64,000 nucleotides of DNA from contig SVEL01000006.1 of assembly GCA_015057425.1 (NCBI GenBank), positions 89,301-153,300 on the forward strand, read 5' to 3'. The notes beneath the pieces were generated by a model. It worked only from the letters and a program-made list of their open reading frames with translations, was not told where the DNA came from and made no database searches. The DNA is from Lachnospiraceae bacterium (GTDB taxonomy: Bacteria; Bacillota; Clostridia; Lachnospirales; Lachnospiraceae). This document shows positions 25,786 through 34,585 of the stretch, piece after piece. The position numbers and the translations under genes were made by a program. The first letter of the stretch is position 1. The number at the start of each line of letters is the position of its first letter.

Positions 25786-26943
25786 ATGAGAATTACAGAT
25801 GATATCAAATACATTGGAGTTAATGATTACAAAATCGATTTATTTGAAGGACAGTACGCAGTACCGAATGGAATGTCTTACAATTCATATGCAATTATTG
25901 ATGAAAAAATTGCCATAATGGATTCGGTAGATGCAGGATTTACGGAACAGTGGCTTACCAATATTAAAGATGTTCTTAACGGAAGAACTCCGGATTATCT
26001 TATTGTGCAGCATATGGAACCGGATCATTCGGCTAATATTTTGAATTTTGCAAGAAATTATCCGGATGCAAGGATAGTTGCTACAGCTAAGGCTTTTCAA
26101 GTGATGAAGAATTTCTTTGGTACGGATTTTTCTAATAAACAGGTAGTAGTAGGCGAGGGAGATAAACTTTTATTAGGCAGCCACGAACTTACATTTGTTC
26201 TTGCTCCGATGGTACATTGGCCGGAAGTAATGGTGACATATGACAGTAAAGATAAAGTTTTATTTTCAGCAGATGGTTTTGGAAAGTTCGGTGCTATTGA
26301 TACGGATGAAGAATGGATTAATGAAGCAAGGCGTTATTATATCGGCATAGTAGGAAAGTATGGTATGCAGGTACAGAGCCTGTTAAAAAAAGCATCAGCT
26401 CTTGATATACAAAAGATTTGTCCCCTTCATGGTCCGGTTCTTGATGAAAATATAGGATATTATGTTAATTTGTATAACGTGTGGTCAACCTATGAACCGG
26501 AGGCGAAGGGTATAGTTATCGCATATACGTCGGTCTATGGAAATACAAGGAATGCTGTGATGGAACTTGCAGAAAGTCTTAGAAATAAGGGCAATCAGGA
26601 AGTGATTGTTTATGACCTTGCAAGATGTGACATGTCAGAGGCTGTTAGTGACGCATTTAGATATGATAAGCTTGTTCTTGCAACAACCACATATAACGGA
26701 AACATATTTCCATATATGCATGAGTTTATAACACATCTTAGCGAACATAATTATCAGAACAGAACCGTAGCATTTATGGAAAACGGAAGCTGGGCACCTG
26801 TTGCTGCAAAAGTTATGAAAGGCATGTTAGAAGGGTGCAAAAATCTTACTTATACAGAAACCACAGTAAAGATAGCAAGTGCAGTTAGTAGTGAAAACAG
26901 AAACGAATTAAGTATGCTTGCGGAAGAACTTTTGGGAAAGTAA
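25786..26943 (+). CDS. fprA: Flavodiiron protein (oxygen / nitric oxide reductase)
   Basis: A 385-residue class A flavodiiron protein that reduces O2 to water or NO to N2O in anaerobes. The metallo-beta-lactamase half carries the diiron ligands HMEPDH (His76, Glu78, Asp80, His81), His144 in MVHWPE, Asp163 in SADGFG and His215 in CPLHGP. The flavodoxin half starts near residue 248 with the FMN loop TSVYGNTRN. ATG 25786 has GAGGTGA upstream; the longer frame is rejected. The context with a ferredoxin-like protein and a Crp/Fnr regulator fits detoxification under micro-oxic or nitrosative stress. A strong terminator follows. Confidence 0.94.
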   Translation: MRITDDIKYIGVNDYKIDLFEGQYAVPNGMSYNSYAIIDEKIAIMDSVDAGFTEQWLTNIKDVLNGRTPDYLIVQHMEPDHSANILNFARNYPDARIVATAKAFQVMKNFFGTDFSNKQVVVGEGDKLLLGSHELTFVLAPMVHWPEVMVTYDSKDKVLFSADGFGKFGAIDTDEEWINEARRYYIGIVGKYGMQVQSLLKKASALDIQKICPLHGPVLDENIGYYVNLYNVWSTYEPEAKGIVIAYTSVYGNTRNAVMELAESLRNKGNQEVIVYDLARCDMSEAVSDAFRYDKLVLATTTYNGNIFPYMHEFITHLSEHNYQNRTVAFMENGSWAPVAAKVMKGMLEGCKNLTYTETTVKIASAVSSENRNELSMLAEELLGK

Positions 26944-26992
26944 GTTTATTTGTAAGAGAAAAGAGTTAATATTTAGAATATAGCATATAAGT

Positions 26993-27026
26993 AAAGGCTG
27001 TTTGAAAATGCATCAAACAGCCTTTT
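26993..27026. terminator. Bidirectional terminator after fprA
   Basis: Perfect 13-bp arms 26993-27005 / 27013-27025 with a 7-nt loop, A/T at both ends; it separates fprA from the reverse-strand Dabb gene. Confidence 0.85.
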
Positions 27027-27056
27027 GCATTGAAACTTTAAATTGTATTAATAATA

Positions 27057-27347
27057 TCATAACTCATAATCTATACATGCGCGTTCTGTTTTGACAGAAG
27101 CCACAAAATCTGCAAATTTCACATGAACATCAGCTGTCTGATATCCATTTAAATCATCGACTGTTTCAAAGTCAAATATAAGTGAAACGTCATAGTTGCT
27201 TGCAGGAGTATCTTTAGAATTTCTCACAGCTTCAAATCTTTTTATTTCCTTTAAAGCTTTCAGGCTTTCAGCTCGTTCTAAAAATTCTGCGATGTTGTTT
27301 TCTTTATTTTCTTCTTTAAGTTTAAACATACAAATGTGTCGTATCAT
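27057..27347 (-). CDS. Dabb-family (stress-responsive A/B barrel) protein
   Basis: A 96-residue protein with the dimeric alpha/beta barrel pattern: MIRHICMFKLKEE at the start, FEAVRNSKDTPASNYDVSLIFDFETVDDLNGYQTADVHVKFADFV in the middle (quoted in short: NYDVSLIFDF and YQTADVHVKF). Such proteins form small ferredoxin-like dimers; their function is mostly unknown. ATG 27347 is chosen for the AGGAGG site on this strand, which removes a 33-residue spurious extension. It is the last gene of the minus-strand membrane operon. Confidence 0.8.
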   Translation of the reverse strand: MIRHICMFKLKEENKENNIAEFLERAESLKALKEIKRFEAVRNSKDTPASNYDVSLIFDFETVDDLNGYQTADVHVKFADFVASVKTERACIDYEL

Positions 27348-27381
27348 AATTTTGCCTCCTATGAATGTTTTTATATGATGA

Positions 27382-27744
27382 TTAAATAAATGCATCAAAA
27401 AGTAGTCCGATTGTAAATGAAAGAAGGTTGCACATAGCTGAAACAAGCAGGCATTTAGACAATCTTTCGTTTAAAATCAGATTATACAGCATCATTTCAA
27501 CGAAAACTACAATTAATTCAAGCAAAATGGTCGTTACTATTATTAATTCGTGGTTTTTAAATATGATGCTCATTAGGATTAACAGGATATTGACAAATGG
27601 ATTAGTTGCCACATTACATAACAGCCCGGTTTTTATCCAAAGTAATCGTTTTTTTAAGAAGAAATGCGGCACCATTTCAATGAAACATGTGGATAAAAGT
27701 GCAATTGTAAGTGTCAATATCAACCATATAACGAATGTTCCCAT
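27382..27744 (-). CDS. Small integral membrane protein (three or four helices)
   Basis: A 120-residue hydrophobic protein with helices at about residues 3-25, 38-62, 67-92 and 97-118. It has no recognisable motif. Its start codon shares a base with the stop codon of the upstream gene (TAATG), so it is translationally coupled. It is part of a four-gene minus-strand unit with an MFS-like carrier and another small membrane protein, suggesting subunits of one transport or sensing complex; this is inference. Confidence 0.65.
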   Translation of the reverse strand: MGTFVIWLILTLTIALLSTCFIEMVPHFFLKKRLLWIKTGLLCNVATNPFVNILLILMSIIFKNHELIIVTTILLELIVVFVEMMLYNLILNERLSKCLLVSAMCNLLSFTIGLLFDAFI

Positions 27745-27977
27745 TATTCTTCAAAATATTCTTCCTGCATATCAACAGAAGCGTCTCTGTTCTTTTTTGT
27801 TACAAGTGCGATAACAACAGCAGCAACTGCAACAGAACCGGAAAGTAACAAAAATACTACAAGCAGTATTACAATTGCCATTATACTTATGCCTAAAGAA
27901 GCTGCTTCGCCTTCGATAATTGAGGTAATTGTTTCAGGTGCATCAGGAAAAACAATATCAAAAAAATTAATTCCCAT
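27744..27977 (-). CDS. 77-residue single-helix membrane protein
   Basis: Starts MGINFFDIVFPDAPETITSI; one strong hydrophobic helix at residues 30-62 (ISIMAIVILLVVFLLLSGSV), then a basic turn KKNRDAS and an acidic tail QEEYFEE. AAAGGATG precedes the start. It lies three bases from the MFS-like gene and overlaps the next membrane gene. The function is not known. Confidence 0.65.
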   Translation of the reverse strand: MGINFFDIVFPDAPETITSIIEGEAASLGISIMAIVILLVVFLLLSGSVAVAAVVIALVTKKNRDASVDMQEEYFEE

Positions 27978-27980
27978 AGT

Positions 27981-29003
27981 TTAACATCCTTTCTTTAATG
28001 AAAATTTTATACAAAGTGCCGCAAGTATTGCTAATATTAAAACGATAATCTGATGTTCCCATAGTGTATCCGGTCGAATGAAAAATGCCGGAAGTGAGCC
28101 GGTAAATAAGGCAATTGTCGTAATTCCGAAAGAAAAACATGGATTTTTCGGAAGCTTTGAAACTAAAATTGCCACAGTGACCGGCATAGTCATACTGAAC
28201 AGTCCGATTCCGATTAATGATAAAATCATAAATGAATTGCCAAAGAGTAAAAATGGCAGGGATAATATGAGACTTATGAATGAAGTCTTTGTGTATCCTA
28301 TATAGTCGCAGAGGAGACCACCAACCATTTTTCCGAGCCCCATAAAACTAAAAAGGACAATGGCTTGCAGTGTGGTCTGATTCCAGTCCGTAGGAATGGC
28401 ATAGCCCATATATGAGCGGACGGCAACTGCAATAAATGCAAGTAGTATAACGATGACTGACGGAACAGATGAGGTTATGTTAAATATAACTAAATCATTT
28501 TTATCATCTGTATGATTTAGGGAAACCCATATGGTAAGTATCACTGAAATAGTTATAAATGCAAGAGGGACCAGAATGCTTATTCCGGATAATGCGGCCA
28601 ACTTACCGGCAATAACTCCGAAAGAACCACCGGAAACGTATATCCCGCAAGGACCGATTTTGCCGTTGCTTCCATGAAGAGTATGGTAAGCACCGCCGAC
28701 ATGAGCCAGTGCATTTCCTATTCCCAGTATAATAAGTGCCGGTATATCTGCAGGTACAATCAGTGCAGCAAGGACCAATATGCATCCTATGAGTCCGGAC
28801 TTCATCTTTGGAAAACAGTCATTCAACAATCCGATAAAATTTTGTGGAACAAATGCCAGTGCATCGTAGAACATAGCAAGATACCACCAAAGCGGATCGG
28901 AACTAAGTCTTGAAAATAAAAAGTAAAAGCACGCTGCATCTACCGAAAAATGCACAAATGCATATATGAAACCGCGTGTATATGCGGAAAGCTGTTTGCT
29001 CAT
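27981..29003 (-). CDS. MFS-like membrane transporter
   Basis: A 340-residue protein with about ten to eleven hydrophobic helices. The first half shows the inverted loop pattern and charged turns typical of the major facilitator fold (FIGLLNDCFPKMKSG, IGNALAHVGGAYHTLHG), the second half GLGKMVGGLLCDYIGYTK resembles the conserved G-x-L-x-D-R-type loop. It is shorter than usual (about 400), so assignment to MFS is tentative. The substrate is unknown. It is the first gene of a minus-strand operon with two small membrane proteins and a Dabb protein. Confidence 0.7.
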   Translation of the reverse strand: MSKQLSAYTRGFIYAFVHFSVDAACFYFLFSRLSSDPLWWYLAMFYDALAFVPQNFIGLLNDCFPKMKSGLIGCILVLAALIVPADIPALIILGIGNALAHVGGAYHTLHGSNGKIGPCGIYVSGGSFGVIAGKLAALSGISILVPLAFITISVILTIWVSLNHTDDKNDLVIFNITSSVPSVIVILLAFIAVAVRSYMGYAIPTDWNQTTLQAIVLFSFMGLGKMVGGLLCDYIGYTKTSFISLILSLPFLLFGNSFMILSLIGIGLFSMTMPVTVAILVSKLPKNPCFSFGITTIALFTGSLPAFFIRPDTLWEHQIIVLILAILAALCIKFSLKKGC

Positions 29004-29149
29004 ATGTAAATCCTCTGTATAGTTAAATTACATATGCAATTATAGCATTTTTATAATTAGAAGACAATGAGATAGTTGAAAAACTTCGATTCGCGAGAGC
29101 AGAAGAAGTTACCTTGTAAATTGAAGATACAAGGATATGGAAAAGGATA

Positions 29150-29178
29150 TTGACGTTATGAAAAGTTCGTTTTATTAT
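29150..29178 (+). promoter_or_regulatory. Promoter of the GH120 xylosidase gene
   Basis: TTGACG at 29150-29155, 17-bp spacer, TATTAT at 29173-29178. A perfect 12-bp inverted repeat (29193-29204 / 29208-29219) lies in the leader between promoter and ribosome binding site. Confidence 0.65.
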
Positions 29179-29258
29179 GGACTAAAGAGAATACAAGAAA
29201 ATATTTTATATTTTCTTGTTTAGAGGTGATATTAAAATTTAAAATAACGGAGGGAAAG

Positions 29259-31232
29259 ATGTCTGTAATTTATCATGTTTCAAAGTTGGGCTCTGACTTT
29301 GCGAAAGGAACAGAAAATGAGCCGTTTTTAACTATTCAGAAGGCAGCAGAGGTAGCCATTGCGGGAGATACTGTTATCGTACATGAGGGTGTGTACAGAG
29401 AGTGGGTAAAACCAAGACTCGGAGGTTTAAGTGACAATAATAGGATTACTTATATGGCAGCAGAGGGTGAACACGTAGTTATTAAAGGGTCGGAAATAAT
29501 AAAAGGCTGGGAAAATGTTGACGGAACTGTGTGGAAGGTTGATATAGACAATGATTTCTTTGGCGGATACAATCCTTATGAAACAGAGATAGAAGGTGAC
29601 TGGCTTGTGGCACCGAGAGAACATAAGGTTCATACAGGTGATGTGTATTTAAACGGCAAATCATTTTTTGAAGCTATTTCTCTTGAAAAGGTTATTGAGC
29701 CTGATAAATGGGAAAAGAGTGTATATGAAACTTGGGGTAATTGCGAGGAAAAACTTGTTAATCCGGAGAATTCCATATATCGTTGGTATGCTGAAGTAGG
29801 GCAGAAAAAGACAACAATCTACGCTAATTTTCATGGTGCTGACCCAAATGTAGAATGTGTTGAGATTAATGTCAGAAGAGCATGTTTCTTCCCAGAAAGA
29901 ACAGGTGTTAATTACATTACCGTAAAGGGCTTTGAAATGGCACAGGCAGCAACAACCTGGGCGCCACCGACAAGCTTACAGTATGGTATTATTGGGCCAC
30001 ATTGGAGTAAAGGCTGGATAATAGAAGATAACATTATTCATGATTCAAAATGTAGCGGAATCAGTATCGGTAAGGAAGGAACTACCGGTGACAATGAATT
30101 TAGAAAATGGATGAGAAAACCGGGATACCAGTATCAGATGGAAGCTGTATTTAAGGCATTGTCAATCGGATGGAGTAAGGAAACCGTCGGTTCACACATC
30201 ATTCGCAACAATATAATATATGATTGCGGACAAAATGGCGTGGTTGGTCATTTAGGAAGTGCATTTTGTGAGATATATGGCAATGAAATCTACAGAATCG
30301 GAACAAAGCATGAATATTATGGTCATGAGCTTGGTGGAATCAAACTTCATGGTGCTATTGATACATATATTCACAATAACTATATTCATCATTGTACCTT
30401 GGGAACGTGGCTTGATTGGCAGATTCAGGGTATAAGAGTAAGTTCAAATATATATTACGGAAACAATCGTGATTTCTTTGTGGAAGTAACACACGGACCA
30501 TATATGGTGGATAATAACATATTTACGGCTGAATATACCATCGATAATGCTGCACAGGGTGGTGCATTTGTCAATAATCTTGTTGGCGGATTTATCAATC
30601 ATTATCCGGTTCTTAACCGTCCTACACCATATCACTTTGCACATTCCACAATGGTAGCAGGTGTTGTTCCTACTTATGGCGGTGATGACAGATGGCTCCA
30701 AAATATTTTTGTAGGTGGTGACAAACCTGACAGACATTATGGAACAGAAGAATATGACGGTTCAACTACATCGATGGAAGAGTATACTGCAGAAGTTAAG
30801 AAAAAAGGATTTGGTTATATAGAACATTTTGAATGGACCAGACAGCCGGCTTATATTGACAGAAATGTTTATCTTGCAGGAGCACGTCCGTTTGAAAGAG
30901 AAAAGAATTATGTAACCGGTGATTTAAAACCGGAAGTTAAGGTGTGCGACGAAGAGAACGGCGTATATCTTGAAATTATTCTTCCGGAAACTATGTTTGA
31001 ATTACAGGGTAAAGTAGTTGAAAGCAAAGACTTACCTATAACACGTATAACTGAGTGCCGTTATGAAAATCGTGACGGAAGCGATTTGAAGATTGATAAG
31101 GATTTATTAGGAAATGTGATTGGAATGGCGAGTGGTTCAGATATAGGTGGTGAGACGGAAACAATAGTGATTGCAGGTCCGTTACAGAACCTTGTAGCCG
31201 GCGCAAACAGAGTTAAGATTTGGAATAGATAA
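29259..31232 (+). CDS. xylC: GH120 beta-xylosidase
   Basis: A 657-residue right-handed beta-helix glycosidase of family GH120, which frees xylose from xylo-oligosaccharides. It has no signal peptide, so it works in the cytoplasm on imported oligosaccharides. Recognised stretches are GDTVIVHEGVYREWVKP, IGPHWSKGWIIEDNIIHD, GQNGVVGHLG and LGTWLDWQIQG. The catalytic pair known in the family (Asp nucleophile and Glu acid/base 23 residues apart) fits Asp386 in WLDW and Glu409 in FVEVTHGP. ATG 29259 has GGAGGG close upstream; the upstream start is rejected. It has its own promoter. No xylose transporter or isomerase is adjacent. Other beta-helix families (such as GH136) fit less well. Confidence 0.88.
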   Translation: MSVIYHVSKLGSDFAKGTENEPFLTIQKAAEVAIAGDTVIVHEGVYREWVKPRLGGLSDNNRITYMAAEGEHVVIKGSEIIKGWENVDGTVWKVDIDNDFFGGYNPYETEIEGDWLVAPREHKVHTGDVYLNGKSFFEAISLEKVIEPDKWEKSVYETWGNCEEKLVNPENSIYRWYAEVGQKKTTIYANFHGADPNVECVEINVRRACFFPERTGVNYITVKGFEMAQAATTWAPPTSLQYGIIGPHWSKGWIIEDNIIHDSKCSGISIGKEGTTGDNEFRKWMRKPGYQYQMEAVFKALSIGWSKETVGSHIIRNNIIYDCGQNGVVGHLGSAFCEIYGNEIYRIGTKHEYYGHELGGIKLHGAIDTYIHNNYIHHCTLGTWLDWQIQGIRVSSNIYYGNNRDFFVEVTHGPYMVDNNIFTAEYTIDNAAQGGAFVNNLVGGFINHYPVLNRPTPYHFAHSTMVAGVVPTYGGDDRWLQNIFVGGDKPDRHYGTEEYDGSTTSMEEYTAEVKKKGFGYIEHFEWTRQPAYIDRNVYLAGARPFEREKNYVTGDLKPEVKVCDEENGVYLEIILPETMFELQGKVVESKDLPITRITECRYENRDGSDLKIDKDLLGNVIGMASGSDIGGETETIVIAGPLQNLVAGANRVKIWNR

Positions 31233-31263
31233 TCGGCAGTCGCCGTGTGACAGTAAAAGAGAA

Positions 31264-31520
31264 GTGCATCTTAGGATTTTCTCACTGCGTTCGAAATCCT
31301 AAGCCCACGGCTCTCGCCGTGTACAAGAAAAGAAAAAGGCCTGAAGATGTGAATAAATTCCCACTTCCGGTCTTTTTCTTATGTGAATTTTTTACGTGCA
31401 TCTTAGGATTTCTCGCTTTGCTCAAAATCCTAAGCCCACGGCTCTCGCCGCGGACAAAAAAAGAAAAAGACACTCCTACGAATACGCAAGCGTCCTCTCG
31501 GAGTGTCTTTCTCTTTTTTT
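31264..31520. repeat. Two REP-like units, each followed by a terminator hairpin
   Basis: Units at 31264-31339 and 31396-31470 (132 bp apart) each hold CTTAGGATTT...AAATCCTAAG (31270-31303; 31402-31434) and a second hairpin with the CGGCTCTCGCCG core. Each is followed by its own A/T-flanked hairpin: 31330-31380 and 31464-31520. The pair closes xylC on one side and tRNA-Leu on the other. The short frames here are not supported as genes. Confidence 0.75.
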
Positions 31521-31540
31521 ATGCACTTCTCGTTGCTTCG

Positions 31541-31621
31541 TGCGGATAACAGGAATCGAACCTGCACACCGAAGGTACTAGATCCTAAGTCTAGCGCGTC
31601 TGCCAGTTCCGCCATATCCGC
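31541..31621 (-). tRNA. tRNA-Leu (anticodon UAG)
   Basis: Minus-strand cloverleaf: acceptor GCGGATA/TATCCGC with discriminator A, T-loop GGTTCGAATCC, anticodon stem CTAGA/TCTAG with loop CTTAGGA giving anticodon UAG, and a class II long variable arm (TACCTTCGGTG region). The 3' CCA is not encoded. The length of about 81 nt suits tRNA-Leu. It lies alone between REP-like terminators and a 270-bp structured element. Confidence 0.95.
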
Positions 31622-31726
31622 AAGCTTATGTAGTTTATCATATTTTTTTGATTTTAGCAATTTATAAATTGAATTATTTGCGAGATGTCCCACAAAATGT
31701 CCGCACCCTTTCGTTAAAAACTGTGT

Positions 31727-31996
31727 TTTTATCTATAGAAAAAAATTCTTCTCTGAGCAAAAAAAATTTCTACATTGTGGACAAAAATGGATGAATTATG
31801 TAAACTAAATGCTGCTTTTTTATCTATACAGAAAAATTTGTCTAAAAGATACAAAAAAGTGGTGAAAATTTTTGCTCAGAGAAGTATTTTTTTGCATAGA
31901 TAAAATTTTGGAATGTAATTGACATAATTATAGAACTTATGTAAATAATGTCTCTGCTTTTTTATCTTTTTACACAATTTTTTTCTATAGATAAAA
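31727..31996. repeat. 270-bp structured intergenic element, copy 2 of 3
   Basis: Perfect 21-bp terminal inverted repeats 31727-31747 / 31976-31996. Inside, TGAGCAAAAA (from 31754) pairs with TTTTTGCTCA (ending 31878), a hairpin with TTTTTTATCTATA lies in the loop, and a GACATAA...TTATGT hairpin (31921-31942) follows. The order of parts is that of copies 1 and 3. The core motif is TTTTATCTATA instead of TTTTTGCTATA, changed at all five positions. No gene is supported between the tRNA and the dehydrogenase. Confidence 0.75.
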
Positions 31997-32012
31997 TTTG
32001 AGTGAATTGAAT

Positions 32013-32115
32013 CCAAACAACAGGCCATAAGAATAAAAAATGAAGCGAATAACCCCAAACAACAGGCCATAAGAATAAAAAATGAAGCGAATAGCCCCAA
32101 ACAACAGAACATAAT
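32013..32115. repeat. Tandem 42-bp repeat, about 2.5 copies
   Basis: CCAAACAACAGGCCATAAG followed by AATAAAAAATGAAGCGAATA starts at 32013, 32055 and (partial) 32097. It lies right after the 270-bp element. Confidence 0.9.
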
Positions 32116-32216
32116 AGTAAAAGGTTTATACAACAATAAACAAAGTCGCGAACATCTGACTTTTGCCAAAAAAATACTATTCTGTTTCTCAATTTTATGA
32201 TAAACTTAACAAGTGA

Positions 32217-32278
32217 AAGCTTAGAGCAACAAGCATAAGCAACAAGCTTAGAGCAACAAGCTTAAGTCAACAAGCTAT
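32217..32278. repeat. Short tandem repeat in the dehydrogenase leader
   Basis: Four imperfect copies of AGCAACAAGCTTA, period 12-15 bp, ending about 25 bases before the start of the next gene. Confidence 0.8.
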
Positions 32279-32301
32279 ATATTTTTGAGGTGAATACAGA
32301 T

Positions 32302-33231
32302 ATGAAGATTGTTATTTTAGATGGAAAAACTATTTCTGACGGAAGAGTGGATTTGAGCGTGTTCGAGGAATTTGGTGAACTTGTCATATATCCGCTGACT
32401 TCTCCTGACGAAGTTGTGGAAAGAATAAAAGATGCAGATATTATTTTGCTTAACAAAGTAGAACTTAATGAAAGTAATTTAAAGTATGCGGAAAGTCTCA
32501 AGTTTATAGGACTTTTTGCCACAGGATATAATAACATAGACACAGTGTATTGTGCAAAAAGAGGAATTGTAGTTGCCAATGCCGGCAGTTATTCTACAGA
32601 AGCCGTTGCACAACATACATTTGCATTGATACTTAATCATTTTAACAGTATAAGCAGGTACGAAGGATACGTGGCTGAGGGCGGTTGGATAAGAAGTGAT
32701 ACGTTTTCCGCATTTTCTTATCCTATGTATGAATTGATGGGTAAGACTATAGGGATTATCGGTGCAGGGGCTATCGGAGGTGAAGTTGCGCGTATTGCAG
32801 AAGCATTCCGTATGAATGTTATCACTTACACCAGAAAGAATACAAAAGAAGACTTGGATAACCTTCTTGCCACATCGGACATTATAACGGTACATTGTCC
32901 TCTTAACGAACAGTCAAAAGAAATGTTTAATAAAAATACTTTTGCAAAATGTAAAGACGGAGCATTTTTTGTCAATACTTCAAGAGGTGGGGTAGTGGTA
33001 GAAGAAGATTTGGCAGAAGCATTAAATACAGGAAAGCTTTCCGGAGCAGCCATAGATGTCCTTACATCAGAGCCGATGAGAGCAGACTGTAAGCTATACG
33101 GAGCAAAAAATATTACATTTACGCCTCATGTTGCGTGGGCGCCTATTGAAACCAGAAAACGCCTCATAGGCATAGTAGCTGAAAACATAAGAAGCTTCCT
33201 GAACGGAAGTCCACAAAACAAGGTTAACTAA
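32302..33231 (+). CDS. D-2-hydroxyacid dehydrogenase (glycerate/hydroxypyruvate type)
   Basis: NAD(P)-dependent dehydrogenase of 309 residues. The Rossmann motif is IGIIGAGAIGGEVARIA. The substrate-site FATGYNNID, typical of glycerate dehydrogenases, and the catalytic Arg-Glu-His set (NTSRGGVVVEEDL, DVLTSEP, PHVAWAPIETR) are present. Hydroxypyruvate reductase is the best guess, but other 2-keto acids are possible. It starts at ATG 32302 after GAGGTG; four tandem repeats sit in the leader. The next unit has its own promoter. Confidence 0.85.
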   Translation: MKIVILDGKTISDGRVDLSVFEEFGELVIYPLTSPDEVVERIKDADIILLNKVELNESNLKYAESLKFIGLFATGYNNIDTVYCAKRGIVVANAGSYSTEAVAQHTFALILNHFNSISRYEGYVAEGGWIRSDTFSAFSYPMYELMGKTIGIIGAGAIGGEVARIAEAFRMNVITYTRKNTKEDLDNLLATSDIITVHCPLNEQSKEMFNKNTFAKCKDGAFFVNTSRGGVVVEEDLAEALNTGKLSGAAIDVLTSEPMRADCKLYGAKNITFTPHVAWAPIETRKRLIGIVAENIRSFLNGSPQNKVN

Positions 33232-33289
33232 AGTATGCCCCCTGTCAGAAGAAGTCATCTGTATAGTGAAGAATATCAATCCACCACAA

Positions 33290-33319
33290 TTGACATTGAT
33301 AAATTATTTGTGATATACT
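33290..33319 (+). promoter_or_regulatory. Promoter of the D-aspartate/peptidoglycan cluster
   Basis: Perfect TTGACA at 33290-33295, 18-bp spacer, TGA-TATACT extended -10 at 33314-33319, 42 bases before the ATP-grasp gene. Confidence 0.75.
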
Positions 33320-33361
33320 AACTTTTATATCATAGGTGCATTGTGCCCTGATGGAGGTCAT

Positions 33362-34573
33362 ATGAAATTTACAGAGAGAGATTTTGTGCCGGTTCTTTTT
33401 GGCGGAGATATTAACAGTTACAGTGTTGCACGTGCATTTTACGAGCAGTATGGCGTGAAAAGTTATGTGTTTGGAAAGTACGCCAATGGACCGAGCTATA
33501 AAAGTAAGATTATAGAGTATACCAACGATGTCAATGTAGAAAAGGATGAGACATTTATAGGGTATGTCAACAAAATGGCTGATAAGTTTGCAGACAAGAA
33601 GATAGTACTTGTTGGCTGCGGTGACAGTTATGTTGCGCTTGCAAGCAGAAATAAAGATAAGTTTAGGGAAAATGTCATTGCTCCATATATTCCGTACGCC
33701 CTTATGGAAGAACTTCAGTTAAAGGAAAGATTCTATAGTCTGGCATGGCAGAATGGCATAGATTATCCACATACATTTGTATATAAGCCGGAAATGGGAC
33801 ACGATTTTCAGATAGAATATGAGTATCCTGTTATATTGAAGCCATCCAATGGTGTGATGTACTGGGAACATGAGTTTCCTACCCAGAAAAAAGTATATAA
33901 GATTAAATCAAGAGAAGAGCTTGACAAGGTTATAGATGATATTTACGGTGCAGGATATACAGATTCATTGATTATTCAGGATACAATTCCGGGAAATGAT
34001 GAATATATGTATGTACTTACATCATATTCCGGTAAGGATGGCAAGGTTAAGATGATGTGTCTCGGACACGTACTTTTAGAAGAACATACTCCTCACGGAA
34101 TGGGAAATCACGCAGTTATTCTTACAGAAAAAAATGAAGAACTGATGATGAAGGTTAAAGGACTTTTAGAGGACCTTAACTACGTAGGATATTCAAACTT
34201 TGACATCAAGTATGATACAAGAGACGGAAAGTTTAAGTTTTTTGAAATAAATACACGTCAGGGCAGAAGTAATTATTATGTTACAGGCTCAGGATTTAAT
34301 GTTGCTAAGTACATTGTTGAAGATTACGTATATAACAAAGAGCTTGGCTTTGAAATGTCAAAGGATTCACACCTCTGGCTTGTAGTACCGAAAAAGGTAG
34401 CCTTTAAGTATGTTAAGAATCCGGAAAACTTAAAGGGACTTAAGGAAAATTATAAAAATAAGTCAGTAGTTAATCCTGTATTTATGAAGGGAGATATTAA
34501 CCCTGAAAGATGGCTTAGAATGATGAAAAATCACCTTAGCCACTACAAAAAGTTTGAGACTTATTACAAGTAA
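33362..34573 (+). CDS. ATP-grasp ligase of the D-aspartate ligase type
   Basis: A 403-residue ATP-grasp carboxylate-amine ligase. The sequence closely follows the enterococcal D-aspartate ligase pattern: FVPVLFGGDINSYSVARAF at the start, LVGCGDSYV, PVILKPSN, IIQDTIPGNDEYM, KMMCLGH, NFDIKYD and FFEINTRQGRSN with the metal-binding Glu and Asn. In Enterococcus faecium the homologue links D-aspartate to the lysine side chain of peptidoglycan precursors. ATG 33362 has GGAGG 4 bases upstream. The next genes encode an aspartate racemase fused to a Mur ligase and an asparagine synthase, which supports the same role here. Lysine stem peptides are implied but not shown. Confidence 0.82.
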   Translation: MKFTERDFVPVLFGGDINSYSVARAFYEQYGVKSYVFGKYANGPSYKSKIIEYTNDVNVEKDETFIGYVNKMADKFADKKIVLVGCGDSYVALASRNKDKFRENVIAPYIPYALMEELQLKERFYSLAWQNGIDYPHTFVYKPEMGHDFQIEYEYPVILKPSNGVMYWEHEFPTQKKVYKIKSREELDKVIDDIYGAGYTDSLIIQDTIPGNDEYMYVLTSYSGKDGKVKMMCLGHVLLEEHTPHGMGNHAVILTEKNEELMMKVKGLLEDLNYVGYSNFDIKYDTRDGKFKFFEINTRQGRSNYYVTGSGFNVAKYIVEDYVYNKELGFEMSKDSHLWLVVPKKVAFKYVKNPENLKGLKENYKNKSVVNPVFMKGDINPERWLRMMKNHLSHYKKFETYYK

Positions 34574-34585
34574 GATTATAAGTAA

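Noticed and set aside
29259..31232. GH136 lacto-N-biosidase, given the GH112 gene in the same window
   Set aside because: The product lacks a signal peptide and its motifs and the 23-residue Asp-Glu spacing fit GH120 beta-xylosidase much better.
31247..31581. Short forward and reverse frames in the REP-like region
   Set aside because: They run through terminator hairpins and the tRNA gene and have no start signals.
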